Numbered from the stretch's first letter, positions 1 to 10,920 are shown. The stretch is 39,660 bases of DNA from Branchiostoma floridae (GCF_000003815.2 NC_049993.1:9635904-9675563); one strand, 5' to 3'. Program-made: numbers and translations. Notes: generated by a model not told the origin, from the letters alone.

Positions 1-1640
1 GTTATTTTTTGGGTTCCTCCAAATCCCTTTTTTTACCTTTTGGCCCGCGGGTTTTTTCCTTTGATATTCAAGTGGTGAAAAGTAAACGCACATTATTGTT
101 GGAAATTTCGGGAAGTCCGATTGTTAAGGGGTCGCTTTTTTGCGGTTTACCGAAGGGTTTCGTTTACCGGTTAGCGGTTATCCCCCAGGTGAGCCTTCAT
201 TCGTATGTAGAAAAGTTACAAAGTAATTTTGGGTACTCAAATCACTTTTTACCTTTTGCCCATGGGTTTTACTATGATATTCAAGTGTTGAAAGTAACGC
301 ACATTTTGTTTGAAATTTCGGAAGTCCGATCGTAAGGGGTCGCTTTTTTGCGGTTACCGAAGGGTTCGCTTAGCGGTTATCCCCCAGGTGAGCCTTCATT
401 CGTATGTAGAAAAGTTACAAAGTAATTTTGGGTACTCAAATCACTTTTTACCTTTTGCCCACGGGTTTTACTTTGATATTCAAGTGTTGAAAGTAACGCA
501 CATTATGTTTGAAATTTCGGAAGTCCGATCGTAAGGGGTCGCTTTTTTGCGGTTACCGAAGGGTTCGCTTAGCGGTTAGCGGTTATCCCCCAGGTGAGCC
601 TTCATTCGTATGTAGAAAAGTTACAAAGTAATTTTGGGTACTCAAATCACTTTTTACCTTTTGCCCACGGGTTTTACTTTGATATTCAAGTGTTGAAAGT
701 AACGCACATTATGTTTGAAATTTCGGAAGTCCGATCGTAAGGGGTCGCTTTTTTGCGGTTACCGAAGGGTTCGCTTAGCGGTTAGCGGTTATCCCCCAGG
801 TGAGCCTTCATTCGTATGTGAAAGTTACAAAGTAATTTTGGGTACTCAAATCACTTTTTACCTTTTGCCCACGGGTTTTACTTTGATATTCAAGTGTTGA
901 AAGTAACGCACATTATGTTTGAAATTTCGGAAGTCCGATCGTAAGGGGTCGCTTTTTTTGCGGTTACCGAAGGGTTCGCTTAGCGGTTAGCGGTTATCCC
1001 CCAGGTGAGCCTTCATTCGTATGTAGAAAAGTTACAAAGTAATTTTGGGTACTCAAATCACTTTTTACCTTTTGCCCACGGGTTTTACTTTGATATTCAA
1101 GTGTTGAAAGTAACGCACATTATGTTTGAAATTTCGGAAGTCCGATCGTAAGGGGTCGCTTTTTTGCGGTTACCGAAGGGTTCGCTTAGCGGTTAGCGGT
1201 TATCCCCCAGGTGAGCCTTCATTCGTATGTAGAAAAGTTACAAAGGAATTTTGGGTACTCAAATCACTTTTTACCTTTTGCCCACGGGTTTTACTTTGAT
1301 ATTCAAGTGTTGAAAGTAACGCACATTATGTTTGAAATTTCGGAAGTCCGATCGTAAGGGGTCGCTTTTTTGCGGTTACCGAAGGGTTCGCTTAGCGGTT
1401 ATCCCCCAGGTGAGCCTTCATTCGTATGTAGAAAAGTTACAAAGTAATTTTGGGTACTCAAATCACTTTTTACCTTTTGCCCACGGGTTTTCCTTTGATA
1501 TTCAAGTGTTGAAAGTAACGCACATTATGTTTGAAATTTCGGAAGTCCGATCGTAAGGCCAAGGGGTCGCTTTTTTGCGGTTACCGAAGGGTTCGCTTAG
1601 CGGTTAGCGGTTATCCCCCAGGTGAGCCTTCATTTGTATT
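1..1640. repeat. Satellite array, ~199/206-bp unit, about 8 copies
   Basis: Direct reading shows a head-to-tail repeat. The shared block CAGGTGAGCCTTCATT recurs at about 186, 385, 591, 797, 1002, 1208, 1407 and 1619, giving spacings of 199, 206, 206, 205, 206, 199 and 212 bp. The 7-bp step comes from one versus two copies of a TAGCGGT micro-repeat. The array runs off the left edge and decays after about 1632. Short open frames recur in each unit, but they simply follow the repeat and are not genes. The first ~180 bases carry many single-base insertions relative to the other copies. Confidence 0.95.
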
Positions 1641-2250
1641 TTCGGGTTTTACTATGATTTGCGTCTTATATTCACGGATTACTTCGCAATTCGAACCGGA
1701 ACCTTAAGGCCTCATACCGGACTTTTGTTGCCTCATTTACAATAGTGCTTAAATATGCAACTTTAATGGGCGAAAATCCAATAAAGAAACAGCTCTACTG
1801 GAGATGTTTTAATTTCTATTGAAAAAGCACTTATCCAGTACTCAATAAAAAAAAGTCCCCAAAATCTGACCGGTGGATCGAATTTTATAACATCTATAAC
1901 TGCACATAAATACTATCCAGAAAGTGGGGCTTTCCTTCAGTGACCCGCTGACCACATTACTCAGGACAAACAAACGTACACGTCCGAGAATCGCCCGAAT
2001 GCCGAAACTTTTCCACCCGATCCTGTCAGAAATACACAACCTTTCATCTCAAATCCTTCGATATGACATGGGAGCGATAAAAGGCAATTTATCGTCTACA
2101 TTACTTCTGAGTAATACCGGAACGAGGCCTTCAGTGCGGATTACAGATATCCGGTCATATTTGAACTTTGACCCGAAACCTTGACCTGGCGTTTTCTCCG
2201 CGCCTGGAGCGAGCTTTGTGCGTATTCAAGGTGCGTTTCGAAGGTAGATA
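1641..2250. other. Unassigned DNA after the satellite
   Basis: No gene was recognised. An 86-codon plus-strand frame (1924-2184) is open and moderately GC-rich, but it shows no known domain, promoter or splice context and I do not call it. The stretch may be part of a decayed repeat. Confidence 0.4.
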
Positions 2251-2256
2251 TATTTA

Positions 2257-2410
2257 TTACCTTTGCCAGAATGGCAAGGTTATGTTTTAGGCTTGTACGT
2301 CTGTCTGTCTGTCTGTCTGTCTGTATGTGAACAGCATCACTCGAAAAGCGCCTTTGATTGATCCTGATGATATTTGGTAGGTGGATATAGGGGTCGTAAT
2401 CCCCATACCC
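2257..2410 (+). repeat. Partial copy of the CCTTTGCCAGAATGGC dispersed repeat
   Basis: It begins TATTACCTTTGCCAGAATGG and carries a short GTCT microsatellite (about 2300-2325) and the phrase GATATTTGGTAGGTGG. The same head sequence occurs at 20588-20720 as the left end of a complete TIR element. Only the left part is present here. Confidence 0.75.
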
Positions 2411-3571
2411 TCGTAATCCTCTTGCCCTCGCATGTTCTAAGTTTATGACCTTTGTGATCCTTTGTCCTGCTCAGACTTTTTTTGTCAATTTAACCCTCCT
2501 AAGCTGGTTGTTTAATCTGATCAGTAAAACGTGACCTATTCTGTGCTGCTGCTGCAGACTTCCAGATCAATGCGGTTTCCTGTGGTAAGAAATGCCACAA
2601 ACCTGTATTTACTGGACCCACCTACAGGAATCATATATGTGCATCCCGTATATATACGGGTTCATCAGGACAGCCTTGTAGATACCAGATCTATACATCA
2701 TATTGTACATAGTATATATTGAAATATGTTCGTGTTTAGTATATATTGAAATATGTTCGTGTTTTGTTTTAGGGAAATATAGTCTTAACCAGCCACGACA
2801 ACTCATTAGTGATGAGAGTCCTTGTTTCTTACTTTATGACCAATGGCCATAATCTGCATGCTCAAATGAGGTGCTTTTAGCCATCTCTCTTAAAGCCAAT
2901 GCGACTTAGGTCTAGACAATGCAGCGCAATAAAGACCAAGATTCCCCATTATATAGCGCAAGAGATAAACACCCAAGTACGTCAATGGGGACATCCTATC
3001 TCAAGAGGGCTTTATAACGTCATTTACGCCCGAAATCACCCAGCTATTTGATGTAATCTATAGATACCTAACTGTCAAAAGGATTTGCAGTCATAGAAGG
3101 ATTTGAAAGGGTTTACAGCTGTGTATTGACATACATCTTCCAGGTCCACAACTTAAACGCAGTTACAACTAAAAAATGGGAGATCAAATTCCAACCTAAT
3201 TGCAGCTAGTGCGTCAATATGGAAGTAACAATCTTTCTTTCTATGACACATAATGTTTGTAAAGGATGTAATGTATCAATGCTATTGGAAAATTCGGGAA
3301 CAATGTGGCGAGTCATGATGCCACTTCGCTAGAAGACTAAGTGTGTGGCATCCATGCGGTGAAGAGGGCTATATGCTGTGATTCCGATGGCAAAAATTAG
3401 CATGAGGCACTAGGCACATTAGCGTGAGGCACAAGACTGGAATTCCATAGGATGGGGCTTGATAAAACAGACTAGGATATCACATTGGATAAAATATGGT
3501 TGAATAACACGTAGCATAACAAGTTATAGCTCAACACATGATTTATGTTTGATGGAAGCAGGTTTATTATA
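2411..3571. other. Unassigned DNA with small palindromes
   Basis: No gene was recognised. A perfect 16-bp palindrome CCCGTATATATACGGG lies at about 2645-2660. A ~27-bp direct duplication containing TATATTGAAATATGTTCG spans about 2709-2763. The remainder up to 3571 is unique-looking AT-rich sequence flanking the large TIR unit. Confidence 0.4.
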
Positions 3572-3587
3572 CACTGCATGAAATATC

Positions 3588-3715
3588 GGATTTACCAAAC
3601 TTACCATTGGTGTGTAAATACCTGGTAAATCTGATGTACAATATTTACCCAAATTTAGCACATATTTACCCGGTAAATTTGGATAAATACGGGTAAATGC
3701 TGGTAATGCACCCTG
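3588..3715. repeat. Left subterminal GGTAAAT motif cluster
   Basis: Short ATTTACC/GGTAAAT motifs recur in both orientations (for example CCTGGTAAATC, ATATTTACCC, CGGGTAAATGC). They mirror the larger right-end cluster. In CACTA-like elements such arrays bind the transposition protein. Confidence 0.75.
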
Positions 3716-4268
3716 ATATAAGGCCTTAAACAGGGGTACATTTATTGCATTGTCAGGGATGGGCCCTCTTTTATGGCCTTATATATGGGTACATGTGTTA
3801 CATTGTTAGGGATGGACCCTGGTATAAGGCCTAATATAGGGGTGCATGTATTACATTGTCAGGGATGGACCCTGGTATAAGGCCTTATATAGGGGTGCAT
3901 GTATTACATTGTCAGGGATGGACCCTGGTATAAGGCCTTATATAGGGGTGCATGTATTACATTGTCAGGGATGGACCCTGGTATAATGCCTTATATAGGG
4001 GTGCATGTATTACATTGTCAGGGATGGACCATGGTATAAGGCCTTATATAAGGGTGCATGTATAACATTGCCAGGGATGGACCCTGGTATAAGGCCTTAT
4101 ATAGGGGTGCATGTATTACATTGTCAGGGATGGACCCTGGTATAAGGCCTTATATAGGGGTGCATGTATTACATTGTCAGGGATGGACCCTGGTATAAGG
4201 CCTTCTATAGGGGTGCATGTATTACATTGTCAGGGATGGACCCTGGTATAAGGCCTTATATAGGGGTG
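3715..4268 (+). repeat. Minisatellite 1, 53-bp unit, ~10 copies
   Basis: GTCAGGG (or a one-base variant) recurs at 3752, 3805, 3858, 3911, 3964, 4017, 4070, 4123, 4176 and 4229, a strict 53-bp period after the first two slightly divergent copies. Most units contain the perfect 14-bp palindrome TATAAGGCCTTATA. It abuts minisatellite 2 directly. Confidence 0.95.
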
Positions 4269-5025
4269 CGGTGGTACCCACAGTGTACAGAACACCACAC
4301 CGCCCTGAGATAAGAGTTATGTCAGGGCGAGGGTACTCGCAGTACAACACACCACCGCCCTGAGATAAGAGTTATCCCAGGGCGAAGGTACCCACAGTGT
4401 ACAGAACACCACACCGCCCTGAGATAAGAGTTATCCCAGGGCAAGGGTACCCACAGTGTACAGAACACCACACCGCCCTGAGATAAGAGTTATCCCAGGG
4501 CGAGGGTACCCACAGTGTACAGAACACCACACCGCCCTGAGATAAGAGTTATCCCAGGGCGAGGGTACCCACAGTGTACAGACACCACACCGCCCTGAGA
4601 TAAGAGTTATCCTAGGGCGAGGGTACCCAAAGGGTATAGAACACCACACCGCCCTGAGATAAGAGTTATCCCAGGGCGAGGGTACCCACAGTGTACAGAA
4701 CACCTCACTGCCCTGAGATAAGAGTTATCCCAGGGCGAGGGTACCCACAGTGTACAGAACACCACACCGCCCTGAGATAAGAGTTATCCCAGGGCGAGGG
4801 TACCCACAGTGTACAGAACACCACACCGCCATGAGATAAGAGTTATCCCAGGGCGAGGGTACCCACAGTGTACAGAACACCTCACCACCCTGAGATAAGA
4901 GTTATCCCAGGGCGAGGGTACCCACAGTGTACAGAACACCTCACTGCCCTGAGATAAGAGTTATGTCAGGATGGGGGCACCCAAAGGGTATAGAACACCT
5001 CACCGCCCTGAGATAATAGTATTGG
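4268..5025 (+). repeat. Minisatellite 2, 59-bp unit, ~13 copies, hairpin in each unit
   Basis: The unit contains GGGTACCCACAGTGTACAG and a foldback CCCTGAGATAA-GAG-TTATCCCAGGG in which 10 of 11 stem bases pair around a 3-base loop. Copies differ by scattered substitutions. The 90-codon minus-strand frame at 4431-4703 is a by-product of the repeat. Confidence 0.95.
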
Positions 5026-5529
5026 GGACAGAGCATAAAAGTTGAACACAGTCATCATTACCAGTCGACTAGCTTTTTAGGCCTTGAGTGAAATTGTAGG
5101 TGTAGTTCATTCATGAATGAGTCTCTATTAATAAGTATTTTACCATGATTGTTTACCATATACTTAGAATTACATAACGGGCCCCTTATATATTTATGAA
5201 GAAAAATGCTTCAGTTAAAACTCAAGACAGTTCACAATCACAGATCTTATGTATTTATATGCTACACAGTTTGTGATAAATAACAAAGGTCACAGCTTTT
5301 AGTTAAAACAACTCTAAAATCTACAGTGAAAAATCCAAAAGATAACAGGTCAATCTTTAAACAGATGCTGTAAAGCAAACTTGAATCTAACCAAGGAAGA
5401 AAGGCCTTATAAGCTTTACACATTGTGTCACAAATGTCCCCCATGCCATGGCCTTCTTGCTGTATTGGGTCCTAAAAGGTCAACTTCTGACCTCAGGGTC
5501 AACATCCTAAAGGCTACAGAAATACTACG

Positions 5530-5610
5530 ATCTGATTGGACCGTCGGAAACGCATGCGCACCATGCGGGCGGGACGATTACAAAAAGTCGTTACGAGATA
5601 TGAGATCGAT
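5530..5610. promoter_or_regulatory. CpG-containing promoter-like block (CCAAT, NRF1-like, GC box)
   Basis: A reverse CCAAT (GATTGGAC, about 5534) is followed by an NRF1-type palindrome CGCATGCGCA (5551-5560) and a GC-box-like GCGGGCGGGAC (about 5565). CpG density is clearly higher than in the surrounding AT-rich DNA and stays high to about 5830. No TATA box is seen. These features fit a TATA-less promoter upstream of the spliced model below. It could fire in both directions. Confidence 0.5.
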
Positions 5611-7071
5611 CAGACATGACTACGGGGTTTTACGTATCGCTTTCTACGCTACAAATGGCACAAGGAGTCTGCTATGGTCGGTCAGCAATTTGGGAGAGGC
5701 TTGTGAGTGTAGGGGGAATATGGTGTAAGCTCAAACGGACGGAAAATTATCGTGAATGATGTTTTAGTTGTACTTTTGGCGGCCGCCCCCCTCCCACCCT
5801 GGGCGGCGCACTCCTCCCCGCAGGATCCAACGTGTACTTCGGTGAGTAGAAAATATATAGACTGTGCTTACCTTTCAGTGTGCTTCGTTTTTTAAGCAAA
5901 AAGTAGGTTCGCTTTTGCTTTTCCCACTTGTTTTTTTATTGACATGTAATCGTTAGAAACAAATTTGTCTCCAACTAACCTGCCCCCCTCCCCCATTTAA
6001 TAGGAAAATGTATTGGACAACAGGCATTTCGTATCTGGTTTTATGATACAAAACAGCAACAGCACTTGATGGGTGAATAATTGTGCGTTGATAAGAGAAT
6101 TAATTTGTAGTCACATACATACTGTTAAACTTGAAACCAGTAGGATTAAATTAATGCTTCCAAATGATTATTTATATTTTATAGATTATACTAGTACTAT
6201 ACATATTTAAATATATTTATTCATGTATTCGTTCAAATCATGGCTGGCATCACACAGCCAAGGCTGTCGATCTAGTTGTGACTATTATTATCAAGGGCTA
6301 ACCTTTAACAATTTGAACACTGTTCAGTAACTGACAGTTGTTTGGTCACTAATTTGATGACTATTATATTTAAGGTATGGATTTAAGTCACGGTGTGTAT
6401 GTATTAAATTCAGGGATGGCTGGATCTGATTGTGTCATTATTTCCCTTTTTATATGCCTCCAGTACAGCTGCAGTAGATACCTCCTTCAGACATGCAGCA
6501 CAAGTTGTGAGGGTGGATAGCCAGAAGTAAAGCAAGCATCAGCCAGAAGTTTAGCTGCTGAGTACTTCAATGCTGCTACACACTCCATAGGTAAGCCTCA
6601 AAACTACAGTCCTGCATGATCAATATCATCATTGGCACACTTCAGTGTTTACCGAGGCATGCCGTTATCATGATTCTGCTTAGTCTGGTTTTAGTTAGTT
6701 GTTGTGATGGGATGAAGCACAACTACCCCAGTTATGTCAAAATCGTGTGACATGTTCCTTGATTGCTGTGTATATATTTTTTATTTGTGTCATACCTGAT
6801 AACATTTGATAGGGGTGTTCCAGACCGGATGATGATTTTCCGTATCACACAGGCTTTTTATTTGTATTAGACAGGTTTCCATCAATTGAATAGAACATAC
6901 TCAACTCAAGCGAATGGAGTTCTTTTGTTCGAATTTTTCTCGAATTGATGTTATTTAAAGAATAGAGTTGTTGGCACCGTGCAGGTTGAAACAATGTAGC
7001 GAGTTTTATCCTTTTTATGAGTAGTTTAGCAATTAAATTGAGAGTTTTCCGACCTGGATATGATATACATG

Positions 7072-7580
7072 TATAGAATACAACACGGAGTATTCTGTAT
7101 CACCTAAGGTACCAGGATCACCCGAAGGCCGGAGGGTGATCCGACCCGTAGGAGGGGTGGGACCGAGGATGATGTATTTCAATACACCATGTTTTATTTT
7201 ATTTGTAACATACCTACCTGAGAAAACACAAGTTTCGATGCAAAACGCGCCAGAAGTTTAAAAAAATTTGGTGTCCTCGAACAAAAACAGTTACAGCAGC
7301 AATTTTAACGTCTGAATCAGGTATTCGAATTTTAGACCACGCCGCCCTCGGTGTGGGTAGAGTACGTTTGAAGTGTTCGATGGAAGCCTGTGTGATACAG
7401 CTTTTCATTGCCCAGTCCAGAAAACCCGTATCGACCAATATCGTGGCCCAGGTATGACGACATGAAATTTACATGAAAAATACAACACAATGTATTCGGC
7501 ATTACTCTCAGTCCCAGCCCTCCCACGGGTCGGATCGCTTGACCCAGTCAGGCTGGTACACCATGTTGTTGTATTCTATA
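7072..7580. mobile_element. Nested MITE, TATA-flanked, TIR GAATACAACA
   Basis: TATAGAATACAACA at 7072 is matched by its exact reverse complement at 7567-7580. If TATA is the target duplication, the TIR is GAATACAACA. The arms share further inverted similarity (GATCCGACCCGT with GGGAGGG-like sequence on both sides). A perfect 9-bp hairpin GGATCACCC/GGGTGATCC lies at about 7118-7145. It sits in the second intron of the putative transcript. Confidence 0.75.
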
Positions 7581-8117
7581 TTTATCAATTTTCAGTACAC
7601 ATGGGGACTACCCTTCAGTTGCAAATTTAAATAGGCTAGATTTCCACACATAGATTTATATTCTGTGATACTTTTGTTTTATCATGTAGGAACTGACTCA
7701 CCACACAAAGGACTCCAAACTCATGCCAAGAAGTTCAGCATTCAGACACAGAAGAAGGCAGCCTGTTCTTGTTTGGACCCTACACGGAGTGCTTCGCAGC
7801 AGTGGACTTGAATATAGATGACAAGAGGATGTCTGTACGCAGTTCCACAGAATGTACTAGTAACTCAGGTGTTCACAGTTTGGCTGGACTTTAAAAGTTT
7901 ACTCATCTGTATTTCAATATCTTTATTGACAACAACTTTGTTCTTTTATGTGATTGCTGTTAACCTAAGGGCCACTAAAATCTTCATAGCTTTGAAGACT
8001 TCCAGTATGAAGCAAATTGTGTTTCACTGTTGTGTGATTGTATGAACCGTGTGATTATGATACATTTTACATAATTGTCAGAATTACATTGTACCTACAC
8101 AGGTCCCATACAATATG

Positions 8118-8153
8118 CTTGTACCTGCATATACAGGTGGTATTTTGAGCCCT
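8118..8153 (+). repeat. Fragment of the GGGCTCGAAATA MITE family
   Basis: ACCTGCATATACAGGTGGTA followed by TTTTGAGCCCTG matches the right end of the complete element at 36475-36761. It lies in the last exon of the putative non-coding transcript. Confidence 0.6.
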
Positions 8154-9117
8154 GACATGCATCTGACCCTCACCCTTCTCCAAAGGAAATGGATTTCTTA
8201 GCCAGATCACTGGGTTGTTTTTAATCTGTTATGAACTTATTAATTCCCCAATCTATGAAGTTTCGAAAATGATGAATTGTTGCTTGAATAAACATGTAGC
8301 ATCACATGATGCTAATACTAGTAATAGGATCATGTTGGCAAAGTGTAAAACAATACAGGCCCCATTGAATGTTACATAAGTCTTTCATAGGTCATTAATG
8401 CACTGCATTTCAGTGTCATGTTACTGTTTCTTTCATTCATCTTGATTATAGTTGCACATTTTGCTTTTTACATTTGTTAACAGTGACAGCATAGTTTGGA
8501 TGTTGCACACAATATATGATACAACTGTTACAGTACACAGTAAGTACATTGCAAATTCTTAACTGAGTGCTTATTGTAGTCTCCAACTTCCAAGCAGACA
8601 TGTCAGCTTGTCCAAGTAGGGACAACTAAGTTTCCATGGGATTTCTGTCCTTTGTAGTCTATTCAGTTATCTGCCTGCCAGTTGTTTCACTCCTATTACT
8701 CAAGTCCCCTATTAGTATTTGACCAAGCCAGAGTCTGGTAGAGACTGGGCTAATTGCAGATGAAATGTGATGGGCAAATAGTGTATGGCAAAAATATTGT
8801 ATTTAATTTCTAAAGCCTGTTTGTCAGTGCACAATGACGGAGACTGATGATAGGTTTAGATAGTGTGTGATGATAAAATACTTTCTTAAATATCATCCAT
8901 GATAAAAGCTGCTTGCAACTGATCAGCTTGTACACAGGACAGTTGACCAATGTTCAATCATGCTATTAACATTAGCTATATAGCTTATAAGAAAAGGCCA
9001 CAATTGTATATCTGTTATTTATCTGTTTACCCTTTAGAAATCCTAACTGTCATTGTTGATATGTTTATCCAATAAATAATGCTGAGTTTGGCCACAAATC
9101 GTGTTTTGATTCAAAAT

Positions 9118-9572
9118 CATGGGTAATTCTGGGGAGTAATCGGTTAACTACCGGCTAAATGTGGGTAAAGGGGGGCATATGATATTATTCTGGTAAAGGT
9201 TGTATAAATCCAAGGTAAATACAGCTAAATGTGGGTAAAGGGGGATAAATATAGCATTGAATATTCTGGTATAGGTATGTATAAATCCAAGGTAAATATG
9301 GGTAAATACAGCTATATGAGAAATACTCCGCATGGTAAATGTCGGTAAATGCGCAAAATATATGAGAAATACCTCGTACGGTAAATCTCGGTAAACGCAT
9401 ATTTACACGAACCTGGTAAATGTGGGTAAATCAGGCAAACATTACCCGCTATACCATGCGGGTAAATGCCTGGTATATTTGCACCTTTACCGGTGGGTAA
9501 ATGTCGATAAATCCCTGGTAAATCTAAACTTTACCCGGCTATACATCGCATTTACCAATGGGGTAAATTCGA
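9118..9572. repeat. Right subterminal GGTAAAT motif array
   Basis: Roughly 15-20 copies of GGTAAAT or GGGTAAA are spaced about 8-25 bp apart, and a ~60-bp sub-block is duplicated near 9190-9310. It mirrors the left cluster just inside the opposite TIR. Two overlapping frames called on the minus strand here are repeat artefacts. Confidence 0.85.
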
Positions 9573-9586
9573 CTTTTCATGCAGTG

Positions 9587-10273
9587 ATAACTGCGCACAT
9601 TGATGCGATGAGAAAATCGTTAGGCTCGACTGTTATGCAGCTGTGGAGTAGAATGGACTGGGGATGATCCTGGTTTTTGATTCAGAAAAACGTTAGGGGC
9701 TCAAGTCGCGCTTTTATGACACGTCACATCAATTATCTAAAACATAACTTTGTCTTTCCTTCACACAGTAACTCTCAGAAAAAAAACCCGTCAGATAACC
9801 GTAAGATAATCATACTGACTTACTTGATACTTGATAAGGTCTCTTCATCGTTGTGTCAAGTGGTCTGCATCAAGGCAACGTCTCTTGTGGACCATCCTGC
9901 GCCATTCCATGCAATTCTGGGCCGTCACTTCTACGTCTCTAAGATAATCATACGAACCCAGATTGTAATAGAATGTTACAACTTCCGCTGTCTATACGTG
10001 TTGCTCATCTTCTAAGGTTGTGCCCCTTTGTTAATAATGTCTATGGTTCTATTTTATTAATGAGGTTCAAACGTTGATTCAAAGAATAAAGCTTCTGAAG
10101 AGGGCGTATTTTCAACTAAAAATAAACTTGGATTATAGCAGTTAGTAGGGATATCATCAGGTTAATTTGACTCTTCAGACAATAACGATGTTACCTGGTT
10201 TGGATATGTGTTCTCGTCATTGCAGAGTGGACCGTGAAACAGCATCAAGATTGCTTCGCCAAGGGAGTGCATC
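9587..10273. other. Unassigned flank between TIR unit and retroelement cluster
   Basis: No gene was recognised. A 112-codon plus frame (9677-10015) has no recognisable domain. A 13-bp phrase AAGATAATCATAC recurs near 9804 and 9940. Confidence 0.35.
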
Positions 10274-10458
10274 CTATTCCAAATGAGGCACATGATTGCT
10301 TCTGACCGGGTTTCGCGTCGTTAAGAGGCGACACCTGGTCGGGAGCAGTCCACGTGCTCTCATTAACCACCTGTACATCCTCACCTGTGCATAGAACCTT
10401 TTATACGCCCTGCGCCTTTCATTCCCATATGTTGGCCGAGCTACGCCGGAGAGGTCGG
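10274..10458. repeat. 185-bp direct repeat, copy A1
   Basis: By eye it is identical to 18074-18258, exactly 7800 bp away. The flanks differ on both sides. The minus strand carries GTATAAAAGG, a TATA-box-like string, and is open in one frame along the whole repeat in both copies. A retroelement terminal repeat is the likeliest explanation. It shows no clear tRNA A and B boxes, so a SINE is less likely. Confidence 0.9.
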
Positions 10459-10920
10459 GCTTGGTGCTGGTTCGCCTGAGTTCATCGTTTTGGCTAGCTG
10501 TGCCCGCCTGCCCTCCCACCTCGCTTCCCGCCCGCCTGCTCGTACGTCCTGCCGGCTCTTTTCAACCCATTCTGCCCGCGTTAGGCGAGGAACGCTACAG
10601 GGCCAAGAACTTCAGGAACGCACAGGATTTTGGAGCACACATTTGTGAGGTGACATTAGGAGCGTTTGATTTTTCTTTTTCACTAGTTTGTGCGGTTTTG
10701 CCATGTTGACTTCCGTTCGTAAATTGTTCTCGTTTGGTTGACAGTAGTAGTTTCACGAAGTGAGTGGTATTTCCACAGCCGTGTAGGTATGTTAATTCGG
10801 TGATAAATGTTTTCGCATTACTTAGTTTGATATGTTAATTTGGTGATTGGCATGCTCGAAGCTTTGGAGTTAAACACGTTTTCGGGGTAATTAGCTCGTA
10901 TGCTGCAGTCGTTTCGGATA
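10459..10920. other. Pyrimidine/GC-rich unassigned stretch
   Basis: A run rich in CCCGCCTGC-type sequence (10495-10580) is followed by AT-richer DNA. No gene was recognised. It may be the leader of the element that begins with copy A1. Confidence 0.35.

Larger units (their letters stand above)
5600..9095 (+). ncRNA. Putative three-exon, apparently non-coding transcript
   Basis: Exon 1 ends at 5841 with donor GTGAGT; its start, near 5600, is a guess from the promoter-like block. Exon 2 is 6464-6590 (acceptor after CCCTTTTTATATGCCTCCAG, donor GTAAGC). Exon 3 starts at 7690 (acceptor TTTTATCATGTAG) and runs to a poly(A) signal AATAAA at 9071-9076 followed by a GT-rich stretch; an earlier AATAAA is at 8287. 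No frame with an ATG crosses the junctions at useful length. One frame without an ATG is open across the exon 2-3 junction (about 6521 to the TGA near 7810), so a decayed coding gene is the alternative. The whole model lies inside the 6-kb TIR unit. Confidence 0.4.
3572..9586. mobile_element. ~6-kb TIR element, CACTA/EnSpm-like, non-autonomous
   Basis: The left end at 3572 reads CACTGCATGAAA and continues ATATCGGATTTACC. The reverse complement of the right end at 9586 reads CACTGCATGAAA then AGTCGAATTTACC, so 22 of the first 25 bases match, and CATTGG follows in both. ATA flanks each side (3569-3571 and 9587-9589), a possible 3-bp target duplication. Arrays of GGTAAAT/ATTTACC lie inside both ends. 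CACTR termini, a 2-3-bp duplication and subterminal repeats are hallmarks of CACTA/EnSpm elements; assigning this one to that family is inference. No transposase frame is visible, so it would depend on a partner. It contains two minisatellites, a promoter-like block, a spliced transcript model and a nested MITE. Confidence 0.7.

Noticed and set aside
9-1556. Repeated 60-108-codon frames across the left satellite
   Set aside because: Identical frames recur because the DNA unit repeats; they have no gene context.
4431-4703. 90-codon minus-strand frame with repeated VPSPWDNSYLRAVWC
   Set aside because: Translation of minisatellite 2; its period matches the 59-bp unit read through three frames.
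3715-5025. CRISPR-like regular repeats
   Set aside because: Units are contiguous with no unique spacers and the genome is eukaryotic; these are minisatellites.
5381-5728. 115-codon frame in the promoter-like block
   Set aside because: It opens at TTG, not ATG, has no recognised domain and crosses the CpG-rich promoter region.
7818-8045. 75-codon hydrophobic frame in the last exon of the non-coding model
   Set aside because: It starts well inside the exon after upstream stops; its composition is what AT-rich DNA gives by chance.
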